Source: Chlorogloeopsis sp. ULAP01 (GTDB taxonomy: Bacteria > Cyanobacteriota > Cyanobacteriia > Cyanobacteriales > Nostocaceae). Taken from it: DNA of 64,000 nt. The stretch lies in NCBI RefSeq assembly GCF_030381805.1, contig NZ_JAUDRH010000001.1, forward strand, positions 372,001-436,000, given 5' to 3'. The notes below the pieces were generated by a model, which saw only the letters and a list, made by a program, of their open reading frames with translations, did no database searches and was not told the DNA's origin. Position numbers and translations under genes: made by a program. Of this stretch, positions 32,865 through 42,172 are shown one piece after another (within the stretch, counting starts at the first letter, position 1; each line of letters opens with the position of its first letter).

Positions 32865-33875
32865 ATGAAGAACTGCAAAACTTACAATTACACAAGCTTA
32901 AAAGCTAAAAATCTTGGAGTATGTATGCAAATCCAAACTAGTGAATCAATTTTAAAACTCAAAAATCCTAGTAAACAAGAGTTTTCAAACAAGTGGAAAA
33001 ACTACAAACCTTTCGTAATTGAAGGGGTCGCTAAACATTGGGATGCTTGTCATAAATGGTCTAATGACTATTTGGTACAACAATGTGGAAATAATATAGT
33101 TAATATTCAATTTTATGCAGAAGATTTTTTTGATAATTATAGAAAATTTTCTTATGAAGATGGATATGATTATATTAATAAAGACATTCCATATAAAGAG
33201 TATATAAATAACTATGTAAATAAAGTTAATCAAAATAATAACTCAGATATAAGATGTTATTTACCTAGTGCAGTTTTTGAAAAAACTTTTCCTGAACTTG
33301 TTGCTGATGTAACTTATCCAAAATACTTAAACAGGAAGCCATTAATTAGCTTTTGGCATGGTTTATCTAGTAAAGCTTTTTCTTCGACTACTGTCCTGCA
33401 CTTTGATGGATTTCATAATCTTTTTGTGCAAATTAGAGGGAAAAAAAGAATACTTTTATTTCCTCCTTCAAATTATTTATCATTCTATCCACCTCTTGAA
33501 GATAGTCTTGGTTTAGCAGATTATAGTAAAGTTGATCCGAATTACCCTAATTTGGAGTTATTTCCAAGATTTCCCTGGCAAGACAAAATAGAAGTTATAC
33601 TTCAACCGGGAGAAATACTCTATATACCACCTTATTGGTGGCATCATGTTACAGCATTAGAAGAAAATATCTCATTATCATTTTTCTACGATGTAATAAT
33701 TCAAGATTATTTTCAGCAAAAAAATTTGTTATCAGTTTTTTTGAAAATAGCACCTTATTATCTCTATCATGCAATTTCTTCTCCTGATGGTATGTGGACA
33801 GCTATTGCTCTGCTTAAATCTTTGATCATACCAGGTAGTTTTACAGAAAGTATTCGGCAGAGAAACTCACAATAG
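32865..33875 (+). CDS. Cupin-8/JmjC-like Fe(II)/2-oxoglutarate oxygenase
   Basis: A protein of 336 residues (316 if translation starts at the ATG at 32925, which has GGAG five bases before it and is the better supported start). The cupin fold places the iron ligands in LHFDGF (about residue 181) and WWHHVTAL (about 259), with IRGKKRILLFPP between them, as in cupin-8 hydroxylases that modify amino acid side chains. It is inserted in the extender-unit cassette between the ACP and acyl-CoA dehydrogenase genes, where homologous cassettes have none. A second, distant copy is at 42173. Hydroxylation of a peptide residue or of the extender are both possible. Confidence 0.82.
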   Translation: MKNCKTYNYTSLKAKNLGVCMQIQTSESILKLKNPSKQEFSNKWKNYKPFVIEGVAKHWDACHKWSNDYLVQQCGNNIVNIQFYAEDFFDNYRKFSYEDGYDYINKDIPYKEYINNYVNKVNQNNNSDIRCYLPSAVFEKTFPELVADVTYPKYLNRKPLISFWHGLSSKAFSSTTVLHFDGFHNLFVQIRGKKRILLFPPSNYLSFYPPLEDSLGLADYSKVDPNYPNLELFPRFPWQDKIEVILQPGEILYIPPYWWHHVTALEENISLSFFYDVIIQDYFQQKNLLSVFLKIAPYYLYHAISSPDGMWTAIALLKSLIIPGSFTESIRQRNSQ

Positions 33876-33887
33876 CAAGTATTATTT

Positions 33888-35072
33888 ATGAAATTAGAAT
33901 TATCGACACAACAAAAAAACGCTCAAGCAGAATTTAGAGCTTTTGTTAACCAGGAAATATTTCCTCATGCTGGGGAATGGGATAGACAAGAATTCACACC
34001 AGCAGAACTAATTAAAAAAATAGCTCAACGCGGCTTTCTCGGTGCTATCTTACCCCAAGAATATGGTGGTAAGGGGATGGACATGATTACCTATGGCATT
34101 CTTAATGAAGAAATCGGACGAGGATGTTCTTCTATTAGAAGTTTGCTGACAGTTCACAACATGGTTGCTCATGCTTTGTGTAAATGGGGTAATAAGTCTC
34201 AAAAAGAGTATTGGCTTCCTAAACTAGCATCTGGAGAAATCATCGCGGCTTTTGCATTAAGCGAACCGAATGTTGGTAGCGATGCTAAAAGTGTGGAAAC
34301 AACAGCAACGTTAGTTGGTAATGCTTATGTCTTAAATGGGCAAAAAAAATGGATTACCTACGGACAAATAGCAGATGTCTATTTAGTATTTGTTAAATGC
34401 GAGGATAAACCTACCGCTTTTTTAGTTGAAAAAAATAGCCCAGGATTCTCAGTCAAACCAATGTCTGGCATTTTAGGCGTTAGAGCTTCAATGTCAGCCG
34501 AACTGTATTTTAATAACTGTGAAATTCCTCAAGAAAACTTAGTTGGTAGATTAGGTTTTGGCTTTTCCTACATTGCTGCTTCCGCCCTTGATTATGGTAG
34601 ATATAGTGTGGCAGCAGGATGTGTCGGTATTGCTCAAGCTTGCTTAGAAGCTTGTATCAAGTATACAAATGAACGAAAACAGTTTGGTGTTTATCTCAAA
34701 GAACATCAATTAATTCGCCAAAAAATTACTCAAATGATAACTAACACAAAAGCCGCGAGGCTGTTATGTTATCAAGCTGGTTATCTCAAAGATATTAACG
34801 ACCCCAACTCGATAATCGAAACTTCTATTGCTAAGTACTTTGCATCTACGGTAGCTACAAAAATAGCCAATGATGCTGTGCAACTTCATGGCGGTAATGG
34901 TTGTAGTAGTGAGTACCATGTTGAAAGGTATTTACGCGACTCAAAAATTATGGAAATTATTGAAGGTAGCACTCAAATTCAAGAACTTACCATTGCCGAG
35001 TCAGGTTATCAAGATTATCTTTTTGCAACTGTAAGTACTGGGATAGAAAAGAAATTAGCAGAGAGAACTTAA
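33888..35072 (+). CDS. Acyl-CoA dehydrogenase-like flavoprotein (FkbI/ZmaE type)
   Basis: A 394-residue acyl-CoA dehydrogenase fold protein: AFALSEPNVGSDAKS and KKWITYGQIAD for FAD and substrate, and EIIEGSTQIQELT with the usual catalytic Glu region at the end. Relatives in FK520 and zwittermicin pathways oxidise the C3 aldehyde on the ACP to the carboxylate, giving hydroxymalonyl-ACP. The neighbours (dehydrogenase, VNSMFA-type ACP, FkbH-like) make that role far more likely than beta-oxidation. It is 12 bases after the cupin gene and 3 before the FkbH-like gene. Confidence 0.9.
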   Translation: MKLELSTQQKNAQAEFRAFVNQEIFPHAGEWDRQEFTPAELIKKIAQRGFLGAILPQEYGGKGMDMITYGILNEEIGRGCSSIRSLLTVHNMVAHALCKWGNKSQKEYWLPKLASGEIIAAFALSEPNVGSDAKSVETTATLVGNAYVLNGQKKWITYGQIADVYLVFVKCEDKPTAFLVEKNSPGFSVKPMSGILGVRASMSAELYFNNCEIPQENLVGRLGFGFSYIAASALDYGRYSVAAGCVGIAQACLEACIKYTNERKQFGVYLKEHQLIRQKITQMITNTKAARLLCYQAGYLKDINDPNSIIETSIAKYFASTVATKIANDAVQLHGGNGCSSEYHVERYLRDSKIMEIIEGSTQIQELTIAESGYQDYLFATVSTGIEKKLAERT

Positions 35073-35075
35073 TAT

Positions 35076-36146
35076 ATGATTAGTACTCAAGAGCAAAATT
35101 TAAATAGCAAACAAAAAGATAAAAAAGTTATTAAATGTGTTGTTTGGGATTTAGATAATACCCTATGGCACGGCGTTTTGCTAGAAGATGAGAAAGTCTG
35201 TCTGCGAGAAAATATAGCAAATTTGATTGAAACTTTAGATAATCGCGGTATATTACAATCTATAGCTAGTAAAAATGAGTCTAATACAGCAATAGCTAAA
35301 TTAGAAGAGTTTGGGTTAAAAGAGTATTTTTTATATCCTCAAGTTAATTGGAATTCTAAAGCTGCTTCTATCAAAGAAATTGCTAGGTTACTGAATATTG
35401 GTTTGGATGCGATCGCCTTTATCGACGATCAATTATTTGAGTTAGAAGAAGTCAAGTTTTCCTTGCCCGAAATTCTCTGTATCAAGGCAGATGAAATAGA
35501 AAATACTTTAGATATGCCTGTCATGAATCCCCGGTTTATTACGGAAGATTCACGAATTAGAAGGTTGATGTATCTGAGCGCTATTGAGCGACAAAATGCG
35601 GAGAAGGAATTTGTTGGCACAGCAGATGAATTTTTAGCTACTCTTCAGATGAAGTTCACGATATCTTCTGCTCAAGAAGAAGATTTGCAGCGTGCAGAAG
35701 AGTTAACCCTTAGAACTAACCAATTGAATACCACTGGTTATACATATTCCTACGACGAACTGAATCATTTTCGCTGTTCCGAAAATCATAAATTGCTGAT
35801 TGCAAGTTTAGAAGATAAGTATGGTAGCTACGGAAAGATAGGGTTGGTTTTGATTGAATGTCAGCTTCAGTCATGGACAATTAAGCTGTTGCTAATGTCT
35901 TGTCGGGTGATGTCGAGGGGGGTGGGGACAATTATGTTGAATCATGTGATGGGTTTGGCTAAGAAGAATAATGTACGTTTGTTGGCGGAGTTTGTATCAA
36001 ATGATCGCAACAGAATGATGTATATATCTTATAAGTTTGCTGGGTTTAAGGAAGTTGAGAAGAATGGCGATTTGGTAATTTTTGAAAATGATTTAAGTCG
36101 CATTCAAGATGTGCCTGAGTACGTGGATTTTCAAGTAATTGGTTAA
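35076..36146 (+). CDS. FkbH-like HAD protein, glyceryl-ACP loading
   Basis: A 356-residue FkbH family protein. The HAD part has the nucleophile motif VWDLDNTLW (about residues 23-31), SIASKNE and FIDDQ. The C-terminal part (about 200-340) has an acetyltransferase-like fold with LRTNQLNTTG and MSCRVMSRGVG. FkbH proteins take the glyceryl unit of 1,3-bisphosphoglycerate, remove the phosphate and load it on the discrete ACP, the first step of hydroxymalonyl-ACP synthesis. It completes the cassette. No O-methyltransferase (FkbG) follows, so the unit is predicted to keep a free hydroxyl. Confidence 0.93.
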   Translation: MISTQEQNLNSKQKDKKVIKCVVWDLDNTLWHGVLLEDEKVCLRENIANLIETLDNRGILQSIASKNESNTAIAKLEEFGLKEYFLYPQVNWNSKAASIKEIARLLNIGLDAIAFIDDQLFELEEVKFSLPEILCIKADEIENTLDMPVMNPRFITEDSRIRRLMYLSAIERQNAEKEFVGTADEFLATLQMKFTISSAQEEDLQRAEELTLRTNQLNTTGYTYSYDELNHFRCSENHKLLIASLEDKYGSYGKIGLVLIECQLQSWTIKLLLMSCRVMSRGVGTIMLNHVMGLAKKNNVRLLAEFVSNDRNRMMYISYKFAGFKEVEKNGDLVIFENDLSRIQDVPEYVDFQVIG

Positions 36147-36154
36147 ACGAACCG

Positions 36155-36233
36155 CCAAGTCGCCCTTCGGGTTCAGCAGTTCCTCATGGGGGAAACCCCC
36201 AAGACCGGACTGCTTCACCAAGAGCACCAAGGA
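36155..36233. repeat. Hairpin-bearing dispersed repeat between cassette and PKS
   Basis: The gap after fkbH holds a GC-rich element with a TGGGGG-AAA-CCCCCA hairpin (36187-36201), enclosed by AGCAGT/ACTGCT arms. The composition is unlike its surroundings. It is probably a dispersed palindromic repeat; it could also weaken transcription between the cassette and the PKS, but there is no T-run. Confidence 0.45.
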
Positions 36234-36265
36234 AAAAAAGGTAGTTATTTAAAAGGTTTAATGAG

Positions 36266-39200
36266 ATGAATATTGATAATAATTATGAGTTAATGGAGGG
36301 GGTTGCTATTATCGGGATGGCGGGGCGTTTTCCTGGAGCCATCGATATAGAATGTTTTTGGCAGAATTTACAAGATGGGGTGGAGTCGTTATCTTTATTT
36401 ACAGATGAAGAGTTAATTGCTGCCGGTGTACCTGCGGCGTTGGTAAATGATAGTAATTATGTGAAAGTTGGTGGTGTTTTAGATAATATTGATTTATTTG
36501 ATGCTGCTTTTTTTGATTTAAATCCGAAGGAAGCGGCAGTTACAGATCCTCAACATCGCCTGTTTTTGGAGTGCGCTTGGTCGGCTTTAGAAAATGCTGG
36601 TTATGATTCAACTAAGTGTGACAGCAGAATTGGCGTTTATGCGGGTGCTAGTTTAAATAATTATTTAAATTTTGATTTAAAAAATGACCAATTAGGGTCG
36701 GGGGAATCATATCAAAAGTTAATTGGTAATGATAAAGGGTTTCTCTCAACTCGTGTTTCTTATAAATTAAATCTTACCGGGCCAAGTATTACTGTTCAAA
36801 CAGCTTGTTCTACATCATTAGTTGCTACTACCCTCGCCTACCAAAGTTTACAAAATTATCAATGCGATATGGCTTTGGCGGGAGGGGTTTCTATTCGCTT
36901 GCCGCAAGAAACGGGTTATTTCTATGAACCAGGAGGGCCGCTATCTCCTGATGGCCATTGTCATGCTTTTGATGCTAAGGCGCAGGGAACAACTGTTGGT
37001 AATGGTGTGGGAGTGGTTGTTCTTAAGCGAGTCAAAGATGCGATCGCAGATGGTGATTGCATATATGCTGTGATTAAAGGCGCTGCTATCAATAACGATG
37101 GTGCGATGAAAGTTGGGTATACAGCACCTAGCGTCGATGGACAAGCAGAAGCGATCGCAGAAGCGATAATGTTAGCAGAGGTAGAACCGGAAACTATCAG
37201 CTATATTGAAGCCCACGGTAGCGGTACGTCATTGGGCGATCCCATTGAAATTGCCGCGCTGACTAAAGTTTTTCGCGTTAGTACCGAGAAAAAGAATTTC
37301 TGCGCCATCGGTTCAGTCAAAACGAATATCGGTCATTTAGATGCAGCCGCCGGAGTTGCAGGGTTAATTAAGACGGCTTTGGCTTTAAAACATCAATTGA
37401 TTCCACCAAGCCTCAACTTTGAACAGCCTAATCCTGAAATTGATTTTGCCAACAGTCCTTTTTATGTCAACACCAAGCTAAGGGAATGGCAAAGCTCGAT
37501 TCCGCGGCGTGCTGGTGTAAGTTCTTTAGGAATGGGGGGAACAAATGTCCATCTAGTGCTAGAAGAAGCTCCGATTGTAGAGAGGAGGAGTAGGGGAGCA
37601 GAGGAGCAGGGGAGAAAATATCATCTGTTGTTACTCTCTGCGAAAACTGAGTCTGCATTAGCAACTACCGCGCAAAATCTCAGCCAACATCTGACGCTAC
37701 ATCCCGATATTAATCTTGCAGATGTCGCTTATACCTTGCAAGTCGGACGCAGAGACTTTAGTCATCGGCGAATATTGATTTGCTCCGATGTCCAAGACGC
37801 AATTCAAAGATTGAATCAGCCAGCATCACAACAAGCTGTAACTCAATTTCAAGAGTCAGGAACTCGTTCCGTTGCTTTCATCTTTCCTGGGATAGATGCG
37901 CTGTATGCAGACATGGGCAGAGAACTCTACGACACTGAGTCAGTATTTCGCGCCCAAGTAGATCGGTGCTGCTTAATATTAAGACCGCATTTAGAGTTAG
38001 ATTTGCGTTCCGTAATTTATCCCAGCGAATCTGAACGAGAAACTGCATTAGAAAAACTCCAACAAACTAGCTTTGCTCAAAGCGCTTTGTTCGTCATTGA
38101 ATATGCTTTAGCGCAATTGTGGAAGTCCTGGGGTATTTCTCCGCAAGCAATGATTGGACAAGGTGTTGGAGAATATGTCGTTGCGACTTTGGCGGGAGTG
38201 TTTTCCCTTGAAGATGCTCTTTTACTTGTAGCGAAAGAGTCTTCTACTAAGTTATTAGAAAAAGTCCAACTCAATCCTCCGAAAATTCCATTCATATCCA
38301 ATATTAGTGGGACTTGGATTATTCCAACTGAAGCAACAGACTTTAAATATTGGGCACAAATACAGCAACCAACATTTTTTAAGGTAGGAATTGCCGAGTT
38401 ACTTAAAGATAAACAGCGGATTCTGCTAGAAATTAGTTTCAAAGAAACTTTGAGTAATGCTGAATTACCTGTATCAACTCATCACGAACAGTATTCAGAA
38501 ATAGCATTTTTACTCAACACATTGGGTCGGTTGTGGATGTTGGGAATCAAGATTGATTGGTCGAGTTTTTATGCTAACGAATGCCGTTATCGTCTTCCTT
38601 TACCAACTTATCCCTTTGAGCGTCAGCGTTATTGGATTGAGTCAACAACTTCCCAAGAATCTTTAGAGCTAATATCGGATCATTCTGTTGAAAATAAGCG
38701 TTATTCTATTGAGTTAGATGAGTCTAACTCAGAAAAAATTTCATATAAATCATTAGATAAAAAGCCCAATATCGCTGATTGGTTTTATATTCCAGTATGG
38801 AAACAATCAAGACCGCTTGAGTTTTTCCAAGCACAAGATCTGAGCGATCAAAAGCTACATTGCTTAGTCTTTGTGGATAACTATGGAGTGGGAACTGAAT
38901 TTGTCAAACGACTCGAACAACAAAATCAAGATGTCATTACTGTAGAGTTGGGTGAACAATTTAATAAGATTGATGACCGGATATATCGCATCAATCCCCA
39001 ACAACCAGATAATTATGATGCGTTGCTGAAAGAACTGCAAAATCAGAATTTTAAACTAAATACAATTGCCCATTTTTGGAGCGTTACACCAGATGATATT
39101 TCACTCAACAATGAGTATCAAGATATCAGCTTCTATAGTTTATTATTTTTAGCACAAGCAATCGGGAAACAAGATATTTGGGATTTCCTAAAATTGATGG

Positions 39201-42154
39201 TCGTCACCAGTAACTTACATGATGTAACTGGCGATGAGAATTTATGTCCGCAAAAGGCTACGATATTAGGGTCATGTAAAGTAATTCCTAAAGAATATCG
39301 CAATATCAATTGCAGTCTTGTTGATTTAGTAATACCTTCTGCACAAACTTCTTTATCACCCAAAATCATAGATAAATTAGTAGCAGAATTAACACTACAA
39401 CAAACTAATGAAATAGTTGCTTATCGCGGCTCTCACCGTTGGATACAAACCTTTGATGCAGTTCCTTTAGAAGATGGTATTGCAAGCAAAACTAAGTTAA
39501 AAAAAGGTGGAGTTTACTTAATTACTGGTGGACTTGGAGGCATTGGTTTAGTATTAGCAGAGCATTTAGCAAAGACATTCCAAGCTAAATTAATCCTCGT
39601 TGGCAGAAAGGGATTACCAAAACGCTCAGAATGGGGACAATGGCTAGGAAATCATGATAGCCAAAATGCTATTAGTCATCAAATTCAAAAAGTGCGATCG
39701 CTCTTAAAATTAGGTGCAGAAGTTGAAGTTATAAGTGCCGATGTCACTAATTCCGAACAAATGCAGGCAGTAATTACTCAAGCATTACAAAAATTCGGAC
39801 AAATTAATGGTGTAATTCATGCGGCTGGTATCCCTGGTGGCGGTGTTAGCCAACTCAAAACGCGGGATATGGCTAACAATGTCTTAGCAGCAAAAGTTCA
39901 AGGTACGTTAGTTTTAGAAGAAGTTTTAAAGGTTATAAATTTAGATTTCTTAGTACTTTGTTCGTCCAAAACTTCTATTTTAGGCGAATTTGGACAGATA
40001 GATTATTGTGCAGCCAATGCCTTTTTAGATGCTTATGCTTGTTGTAATTATATAGGCGATCGCTTAACAATATCAATCAGTTGGGATACTTGGCAAGAAG
40101 TCGGATTTGCAGTAGAAACTGTATTACCAGATAAACTTCAAAAAGAGCGTGCAGAAATTATAAAAAAAGGCATATTACCTCAAGAAGGTATCGATGTTTT
40201 TAACCGCATTCTCGCAAGTAATCTGCCTCATATTGTTGTTTCCACTCAAGATTTACCAGAGTTAATTAAGCAAAATAATTCTCCTCATTATTTGCAAGAG
40301 CAATTAAAGCTTTTAGATGATAAATTATCTTCAGTCAATCTCTCAAAAGCAAAACATCCTCGCCCTAATTTAGGTAACGATTACATCGCACCCGAAACCG
40401 AAATTGAGCAAATCCTTGCTGACATTTGGCAAGAAATTCTGGGAATTGACAAGATAGGTACTTACGACAACTTCTTTGAATTAGGCGGAAATTCTATCAA
40501 TACAATTCAAATTGCTGCTAAAGCTAACCAAGCAGGTTTGAAATTAACATCTCAACAATTTTTCCACTACCAAACAATTGCTGAATTAGCAACAGATTTA
40601 TCTATTACTCCAACTATCGAACCCGAAGAGTTAGACAGTACATCAATTCAGCATAGCTTCCTTGAAGAAAATCAGCCCGATGTAAATAATTCCCAGCAGT
40701 CTTTATTGCTAGAAATACAGCGAGTGTGTGATGACCCCCATTTGTTAGAAAATATTGAAGACATTTACGAACTCACACCCGTACAAAAAGGGATGCTATT
40801 CCACTGTCTTTTTGATAGTGAATTATCCTTATACTTTTTCCAGCATATCTTTACTGTGCGTGGCGAACTGAATATAGAGGCGTTTGAAAAAGCTTGGCAA
40901 TTAGTAATGGATAGACATCCCATATTACGTACTAGATTTTATTGGGAAGAAGTAGAAAATCCGTTACAAATTGTCTACAAAAAAGTAGAAGTACCCCTGA
41001 ATTGCTATGATTGGACTAACATCAATTCAGCAGAACAAAAAGCACAGCTGGACTCTTTGATTGTAAGCGATCGCCAAAAAAGTTTTGACTTCTCCCAGCC
41101 ATGTTTAATGCGTCATACTTTAATTCGCTTTACCAATGACAAGTATCTATATGTGTGGAGTTTTAACCACATCATTATCGATGGTTGGGGTGGTTCATTA
41201 GTATTCCAAGAGTTTGTCGAAACTTATGGAACGCTTTGTCAAGGTAAAGAAACCTCTTTTGCACCTACTCGTCTTTTTAGAGACTACATTGATTGGTTGC
41301 AACAGCAAGACATATCAAAAGCCGAGAATTTCTGGCGACAAACATTGCAAGGTGTTAAAAAACCAACTCCTCTAACTTACATCGAAAAACTAGAAAAAAC
41401 TGAGCCATCTTCCACCCAAGAAGTCAAGTATAGTGAAGAGATAATTCAACTACCAACAAAAACTACACAGGCGCTACAGTCCTTTGCCACCCAACATCGT
41501 CTTACCCTAGCTACAATCATTAACGGTATCTGGGCTGTTCTTCTGAGTCGTTATACTTGTTGCAACAACGTATTGTATGGCTGCACCGTCACTGGACGAC
41601 CAACAGATTTGCAGGGAGTAGAATCAATGGTGGGTATGTTTGTTAACACCTTGCCCATCCATGTCAATATCGATACCGAACAACTCTTCTTGTCATGGCT
41701 ACAGCATTTTCAATTGCAATTAGTTGAAGTCCGCGATTATGAATACTCTCCATTAACAGAAATTCATAAGTGGAGTGAAATTCCCCAAAAACTAACTCTA
41801 TTTGAAAGTATCGTTGTAGTTGAAAACTTCCCAGTCAGCGAATTTATCCGAGATTGGCAAGGAAATATAGAATTTCAACATACAGAGATATATTACCGAA
41901 ATAACTATCCTCTGAACTTGGTTGTCTACCCCAATAAAGAGTTACTAATAGCTATTTCCTACGATTCTAGAAGATTTGAGACAGCTACCATTACTAGCAT
42001 TCTCCAAGATATTGAAATGCTATTGCAAGGATTGATCACTAATCCCCACTTCCAAATTAAAAACTTACCCTTGCTGACACCAGAACAACAAGAGACTGCT
42101 GCAATCTTAGAAAAACAAGCAACATTTGATTGGTCTTTTGCTGCATACAGTTAA
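36266..42154 (+). CDS. Hybrid PKS-NRPS: KS-AT(degenerate)-KR-ACP-C
   Basis: A 1962-residue protein. The KS (about 10-435) is complete with TACSTS (Cys about 181), EAHGSG and NIGHLDAAAG. The AT (about 534-810) is broken: the nucleophile motif reads IGQGVGEYV (residues 630-637), so Ser is replaced by Gly, and about 95 residues after LLLVAKES are missing, including the Arg and the HAFH region. The KR (about 1080-1330) has TGGLGGIG and Ser/Tyr/Asn residues in CSSKTS and IDYCAANAF. The carrier is near 1403 (FFELGGNSI). A C-terminal condensation domain (about 1496-1960) reads NHIIIDGWG, with Asn for the first His. It should form a beta-hydroxy, perhaps alpha,beta-dihydroxy, unit using an AT in trans and pass it to the Dab-type NRPS at 44386. 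Confidence 0.94.
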   Translation: MNIDNNYELMEGVAIIGMAGRFPGAIDIECFWQNLQDGVESLSLFTDEELIAAGVPAALVNDSNYVKVGGVLDNIDLFDAAFFDLNPKEAAVTDPQHRLFLECAWSALENAGYDSTKCDSRIGVYAGASLNNYLNFDLKNDQLGSGESYQKLIGNDKGFLSTRVSYKLNLTGPSITVQTACSTSLVATTLAYQSLQNYQCDMALAGGVSIRLPQETGYFYEPGGPLSPDGHCHAFDAKAQGTTVGNGVGVVVLKRVKDAIADGDCIYAVIKGAAINNDGAMKVGYTAPSVDGQAEAIAEAIMLAEVEPETISYIEAHGSGTSLGDPIEIAALTKVFRVSTEKKNFCAIGSVKTNIGHLDAAAGVAGLIKTALALKHQLIPPSLNFEQPNPEIDFANSPFYVNTKLREWQSSIPRRAGVSSLGMGGTNVHLVLEEAPIVERRSRGAEEQGRKYHLLLLSAKTESALATTAQNLSQHLTLHPDINLADVAYTLQVGRRDFSHRRILICSDVQDAIQRLNQPASQQAVTQFQESGTRSVAFIFPGIDALYADMGRELYDTESVFRAQVDRCCLILRPHLELDLRSVIYPSESERETALEKLQQTSFAQSALFVIEYALAQLWKSWGISPQAMIGQGVGEYVVATLAGVFSLEDALLLVAKESSTKLLEKVQLNPPKIPFISNISGTWIIPTEATDFKYWAQIQQPTFFKVGIAELLKDKQRILLEISFKETLSNAELPVSTHHEQYSEIAFLLNTLGRLWMLGIKIDWSSFYANECRYRLPLPTYPFERQRYWIESTTSQESLELISDHSVENKRYSIELDESNSEKISYKSLDKKPNIADWFYIPVWKQSRPLEFFQAQDLSDQKLHCLVFVDNYGVGTEFVKRLEQQNQDVITVELGEQFNKIDDRIYRINPQQPDNYDALLKELQNQNFKLNTIAHFWSVTPDDISLNNEYQDISFYSLLFLAQAIGKQDIWDFLKLMVVTSNLHDVTGDENLCPQKATILGSCKVIPKEYRNINCSLVDLVIPSAQTSLSPKIIDKLVAELTLQQTNEIVAYRGSHRWIQTFDAVPLEDGIASKTKLKKGGVYLITGGLGGIGLVLAEHLAKTFQAKLILVGRKGLPKRSEWGQWLGNHDSQNAISHQIQKVRSLLKLGAEVEVISADVTNSEQMQAVITQALQKFGQINGVIHAAGIPGGGVSQLKTRDMANNVLAAKVQGTLVLEEVLKVINLDFLVLCSSKTSILGEFGQIDYCAANAFLDAYACCNYIGDRLTISISWDTWQEVGFAVETVLPDKLQKERAEIIKKGILPQEGIDVFNRILASNLPHIVVSTQDLPELIKQNNSPHYLQEQLKLLDDKLSSVNLSKAKHPRPNLGNDYIAPETEIEQILADIWQEILGIDKIGTYDNFFELGGNSINTIQIAAKANQAGLKLTSQQFFHYQTIAELATDLSITPTIEPEELDSTSIQHSFLEENQPDVNNSQQSLLLEIQRVCDDPHLLENIEDIYELTPVQKGMLFHCLFDSELSLYFFQHIFTVRGELNIEAFEKAWQLVMDRHPILRTRFYWEEVENPLQIVYKKVEVPLNCYDWTNINSAEQKAQLDSLIVSDRQKSFDFSQPCLMRHTLIRFTNDKYLYVWSFNHIIIDGWGGSLVFQEFVETYGTLCQGKETSFAPTRLFRDYIDWLQQQDISKAENFWRQTLQGVKKPTPLTYIEKLEKTEPSSTQEVKYSEEIIQLPTKTTQALQSFATQHRLTLATIINGIWAVLLSRYTCCNNVLYGCTVTGRPTDLQGVESMVGMFVNTLPIHVNIDTEQLFLSWLQHFQLQLVEVRDYEYSPLTEIHKWSEIPQKLTLFESIVVVENFPVSEFIRDWQGNIEFQHTEIYYRNNYPLNLVVYPNKELLIAISYDSRRFETATITSILQDIEMLLQGLITNPHFQIKNLPLLTPEQQETAAILEKQATFDWSFAAYS

Positions 42155-42172
42155 ATTTGAAAAGGTGCAAAT

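Noticed and set aside
33888..35072. Beta-oxidation acyl-CoA dehydrogenase
   Set aside because: The gene is in the extender cassette with FkbH-like and VNS-type ACP genes and no thiolase or ligase of beta-oxidation is near.
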